In this document: positions 61,026 through 64,000 of the stretch, one piece after another | Layout: the number at the start of each line of letters is the position of its first letter | How positions within the stretch are numbered: the first letter of the stretch is position 1 | From: Enorma phocaeensis | Lineage (GTDB): Bacteria; Actinomycetota; Coriobacteriia; Coriobacteriales; Coriobacteriaceae | DNA: 64,000 nt | Reading direction: 5' to 3' | Assembly (NCBI RefSeq): GCF_900186505.1 | Contig: NZ_LT891968.1 | Coordinates: 160,119 to 224,118 of the forward strand | The notes under the pieces: generated by a model | The model's input: the letters and a program-made list of their open reading frames with translations, nothing else | The model's database searches: none | Told to the model about the DNA's origin: nothing | Made by a program: the position numbers and the translations under genes

Positions 61026-62594
61026 ATGAAGGCAGTGAACGAGGCCAAGCCCATCAACGTGCTCGCGCGGTTCATCGCCACGTGGGTTCGCGAGCATGGC
61101 GAGAACGGCGCCCCGTTCGACTCGTTCGAGGCGCTGCGCACGGAGCCCATCGAGCAGAAGGACGTCGAGCGCTGGATACTCGGCTGCAACTACGCCTACT
61201 ATCGCGTAGGCGACGCGCTGCTCGAGGCGGACCTCTTCCCCGATGACGACGCCACGGCGGCGGAGCTGATCGCCTGCCTCGACGCCCAGCTCAAGAACAT
61301 CCGCGACTCCAACCCGCTGAACCTGCGCTCCAAGCAGCCCGAGGCGATCGCGGCCGAGCTCGGCAAGGACTGGCCGCCGTTTTGCAAGAAGAGCCGGAGC
61401 GACATCCGCAAAAGCGCGTCGGGGCTCAAGGAGCTCTCGCACCGCTTCGCGCAGCGGGTCCCCGGTCTCACCGATGTGCTGCGCGACGTCGCAACCGAGC
61501 TCGCCGACGAGGCCCGCTGGTACCGCGCACTCGCCGGGCGGCACCCCGGCGCGGAAGGCATCGCCGAACGTGGGCGCGTGCTCGTGCCTCTCTGGTGCAT
61601 CAAAGGGGTGAACCCGCTCTTCACGCTCCTCATGTGGCAGGACGAGGACGCGATCGACGAGCTCGCCCGCCAGCTTTCCGCGGCGTTTTCGGCCAACGGC
61701 TATCCCTCGTTCGACGGCGGGAGCCGCCATGAGGCCTACCGCGGCGTGGTGCGCGCCTCCCAGCGGCTGTACCTCGACGGGCTCGCCGGCGACGGGGCGG
61801 CGCGCGGCGGCGATGGGCTCACGCAGCTCCCCCTCACGGAGCTTGCCGACCTGCTCGACCGCGAGTTCTTCGACTTGGGCCACCCCGCGCCCTCCCGCGT
61901 GCTGCCGCCCTGGCTCGCCGGCAAGGCGCTCCTCGTCTGGAACATCGTCGCCTGCGCCGCGCTCGGCCCGCGCGAGGCCATCCGCCCGAGCGGCCCCAAC
62001 AGGACCGCGACGACGCTCGTACCCGGCGACGCGGTAACCGCCGCCAAGCGCGCGCTGCGCGGCGAGGTGCTCCTCAGGCGCTGCCTCAAGAACGGCGAGC
62101 GCGAGGTCGCCGGCATGCTGCAGCTCGATGGGGCGGAGCCCGCGGGCACGGTCGCGCTCGACGACGGTGCAAGCCGCCTCTGGTACGTGCTGGGCAGCGC
62201 CTACGACGAGCAGGCGCGCGTGCCCGAGGCGCTCGCCCCCGTGGCGGACGCGCTCGCCGCGCACTTCCTGCCCACGATGCGCTTCGATGAGCGCGGGAAT
62301 CAGACCGAGGGCACCGGGGACTCGCGCTACCACGCCGCCCTCACGCTCGCGAAAAGCGTCGACGGCTGGCAGCTCGCGCTCGAGGACCTGGGATCCAAGA
62401 ACGGGACCTGCGTGGTGCGCAGGGAGGGCGCGGGCATGCGCTACCTGGTGCTCGCCGCACGGACGCAGCCCGATCCCTCAGCCTGGGCGCAGGCGCGCGG
62501 CATCGACCCGGCAAGCGTCACGGTAGAAGACCAGGTCCTGCTGGAGCGCGGCGACGCCATCCAGCTCTGCGGCTCGCGCTTCGAATTGCTCTAG
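61026..62594 (+). CDS. FHA-domain protein, paralogue 2
   Basis: A 522-residue protein with the same layout as the gene at 56121: AKPINVLARFIATWVREH, QKDVERWILGCNYAYYRVG, DWPPFCKKSRSD, VPLWCIKGVNPLFTLLMW and a C-terminal FHA domain (SRYHAALTLA, LEDLGSKNGTCVVR, LLERGDAIQLCGSRFELL). The ATG at 61026 aligns with the paralogue; an ATG at 61008 is possible. It ends 10 bp before the kinase-RyR gene, so both are probably cotranscribed. It is divergent from the TIR gene. Confidence 0.78.
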   Translation: MKAVNEAKPINVLARFIATWVREHGENGAPFDSFEALRTEPIEQKDVERWILGCNYAYYRVGDALLEADLFPDDDATAAELIACLDAQLKNIRDSNPLNLRSKQPEAIAAELGKDWPPFCKKSRSDIRKSASGLKELSHRFAQRVPGLTDVLRDVATELADEARWYRALAGRHPGAEGIAERGRVLVPLWCIKGVNPLFTLLMWQDEDAIDELARQLSAAFSANGYPSFDGGSRHEAYRGVVRASQRLYLDGLAGDGAARGGDGLTQLPLTELADLLDREFFDLGHPAPSRVLPPWLAGKALLVWNIVACAALGPREAIRPSGPNRTATTLVPGDAVTAAKRALRGEVLLRRCLKNGEREVAGMLQLDGAEPAGTVALDDGASRLWYVLGSAYDEQARVPEALAPVADALAAHFLPTMRFDERGNQTEGTGDSRYHAALTLAKSVDGWQLALEDLGSKNGTCVVRREGAGMRYLVLAARTQPDPSAWAQARGIDPASVTVEDQVLLERGDAIQLCGSRFELL

Positions 62595-62604
62595 GTGGGA
62601 TGCC

Positions 62605-64000
62605 ATGGACGGCTACGAGCACACGCCGGCAATCACCGGCAACGATGTCGAATTCCCCGCGCCCGGCACGGCACCCTCCCGACCCGGAATGCTCCGCACG
62701 GAAACCGCAACCGCGGACGAGGCACCCTTTGCGCCCGAAGGCACTGCGGGCGCACCGCGCTTCGCCACGGTGGCGGGCGTCTTCGACGCGAGCTCGCCGC
62801 ACCCCATGGTCTCCTCTACCCGCAAGCATGTCTACCGTGGGATACTCACCCGTCCGGACGGCGTGCACCTGCAGGCGGTCGCGGTGCTCTTCCAGCCGGG
62901 AGACGTGTCGTTCTACGCTGCGGAGGTCGCATCGCTCGCGCGCAACCGGCTCCTCTGCGTGGGGCCCGAGGTGCACGACCTCGTGGCGACGGTCGAGGTC
63001 GCCGGCCGTACCGTGCCCTGCATCCTTGAGGAGGACGCAGGAGTGAACCTCGAGCAGGCCATCTTCTCCGGCGCTCCCCTGAGTGACGCCCGGGGTGCCA
63101 CCGCGGCGCCCTTGAACCCGGTGGGCTCACCCGAGCGCGCAGCCGAGAACGCCAAGATCCTCTACGACATCCTCGACCAGGTCGAACGCCTGCATGCGCA
63201 CGGGCTCTACCACCGCGACGTGCGCGCGGCGAACATCTGCGTGCGGCGCTTCGGCCCCGCACCCGCGGATATCCACGCCTCGCTCATCGACCACGAACTC
63301 GTGACGGACTACGCAGGCAGCGACATCCCCGCCTCCGCCGAGCGCTACAGTCGCACGCTCTTCCAGGACATCCCGCGCGCGATCGAACCCGGCGCCCGCC
63401 CATGCCGACCCACCTCGCTCATGCGCGACCTCGGCTACCTGGCCGCCCTGCGCTTCGAGCTTGAGCACGGCCGGGGCGTTGAGGAGGCCTCGGCCGCAGA
63501 GCTCACCTTTGGGCGCCGTCCGTTCTTCCAATACACGGAAGCGGGCGCGCCCGTCATCAGGCGGCTCGACCGCGCGGAGGACCTGGACCCGCTCGCCCGA
63601 TCCCTCGGCCTCACGCCGCTCGACGCCGACCATTTCTTCGATGCGCGGCTCGTGGGCTACGCGCTCGAGCGCGTGGCACCCGGCGGCTTCATCGACGCGC
63701 GCGGGCGCGCCATCCTGGCACGCGACGTCAGCTTCCTCGACGAGGCGCCCATCGACGCCATCGCCCGCGACGCCACCTACCAGGCCTGGCTCGAGGAATG
63801 CCGCCGCGCCGGACGCACGCCCGAGTACGCGAGCTTCGATGAGCAGCCGGAGACGCTCAAAGCCTCCAACGTCGACCAGGTGCGCGACATCCCCGCCAAG
63901 GTGCACGCGCTCGGCTACCGCATCGTCCGCGCCGACGATCCTGCGGCCGCCGCGCGCATCCGCGCCTTCTCGCCCGAGGAAATCGAGTCCCTCGCCTTCT
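62605..64000 (+). CDS. Degenerate protein kinase with RyR domain, 3' truncated by the window
   Basis: At least 465 residues, open to the window end. After an 85-residue N-terminus comes a kinase-like domain: AVAVLFQPGD where the VAIK lysine is expected (no Lys), the catalytic loop YHRDVRAANICVRR (HRD kept, Lys to Arg), and IDHELV in place of DFG. It may be a pseudokinase. The C-terminal part (SNVDQVRDIPAKVHALGYRI, then FSPEEIESLAF) matches the start of a bacterial RyR domain. AGGTGGGA precedes the ATG. RyR domains are known in predicted nucleotide-sensing conflict systems. Confidence 0.68.
   Translation, partial: MDGYEHTPAITGNDVEFPAPGTAPSRPGMLRTETATADEAPFAPEGTAGAPRFATVAGVFDASSPHPMVSSTRKHVYRGILTRPDGVHLQAVAVLFQPGDVSFYAAEVASLARNRLLCVGPEVHDLVATVEVAGRTVPCILEEDAGVNLEQAIFSGAPLSDARGATAAPLNPVGSPERAAENAKILYDILDQVERLHAHGLYHRDVRAANICVRRFGPAPADIHASLIDHELVTDYAGSDIPASAERYSRTLFQDIPRAIEPGARPCRPTSLMRDLGYLAALRFELEHGRGVEEASAAELTFGRRPFFQYTEAGAPVIRRLDRAEDLDPLARSLGLTPLDADHFFDARLVGYALERVAPGGFIDARGRAILARDVSFLDEAPIDAIARDATYQAWLEECRRAGRTPEYASFDEQPETLKASNVDQVRDIPAKVHALGYRIVRADDPAAAARIRAFSPEEIESLAF

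Noticed and set aside
60906..62333. Long N-terminal extension of the TIR protein
   Set aside because: This part is antisense to the FHA gene at 61026; a good ribosome-binding site and the TIR motif place the start at 60905.

Overview
The window looks like a chromosomal segment of a high-GC, anaerobic actinobacterium of the class Coriobacteriia (Collinsella/Olsenella-like). This is an inference from GC-rich codon use with strong Shine-Dalgarno sites, a one-chain PurL of about 1250 residues, a monomeric [FeFe] hydrogenase, a ferredoxin-fused ETF/FAD-oxidase operon, and the order ispF-cysS-rlmB-yacP. No rRNA, tRNA or CRISPR array was seen.

Layout. 0-5 kb is an insertion-sequence nest: an IS110 transposase, a complete IS3 element with 27-bp terminal repeats, and two tandem direct copies of an IS200-type element that end in the purH terminator. 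5-33 kb is mostly housekeeping: purH, a GNAT enzyme, ferritin, a PGN_0703-like nuclease, guaA (synthetase part only), yacP, rlmB, a flavodoxin-like gene, cysS, ispF, purL, an HD hydrolase, the hydrogenase, a cyclase-family hydrolase, azlCD, an FAD oxidase/EtfB/EtfA operon resembling bifurcating lactate dehydrogenase, and a DUF554 protein. Two decayed genes lie here, a DUF4143-type ATPase and a fruK-like kinase.

33.4-64 kb is accessory and defence/signalling-like. (i) 33.4-39.8 kb: a TerB-domain protein, a BrxD-like ATPase and a BrxHI/Lhr-like helicase, behind a promoter carrying a LexA-box-like site. Two of these genes carry the same 69-bp palindromic element in frame. (ii) 40.2-50.3 kb: a visibly AT-richer island encoding a divergent Hsp70, a J-like protein with about 38 [YF]-[DN]-x-x-G pentads, a GrpE-like protein fused to a membrane segment and LysM, a lipoprotein and several unknown proteins, with an IS30 copy at the 3' end of one gene. 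(iii) 50.5-55.9 kb: small Gly/Ser and zinc-ribbon/LRR proteins, a HigBA module, and an operon of zinc-ribbon membrane proteins with a thioredoxin-fold protein. (iv) 56.1-64 kb: two paralogous FHA-domain proteins flanking an oppositely oriented TIR-membrane-propeller protein, followed by a degenerate protein kinase fused to a RyR domain that runs off the window.

A short motif, CATTGGGAAA or its complement, recurs in the gaps upstream of several transcription units between 46 and 56 kb and may be a shared operator. The most promising candidates for an undescribed system are the TIR/FHA/kinase-RyR cluster and the Hsp70/J/GrpE-LysM cassette. All functional claims rest on reading motifs; no search was run.
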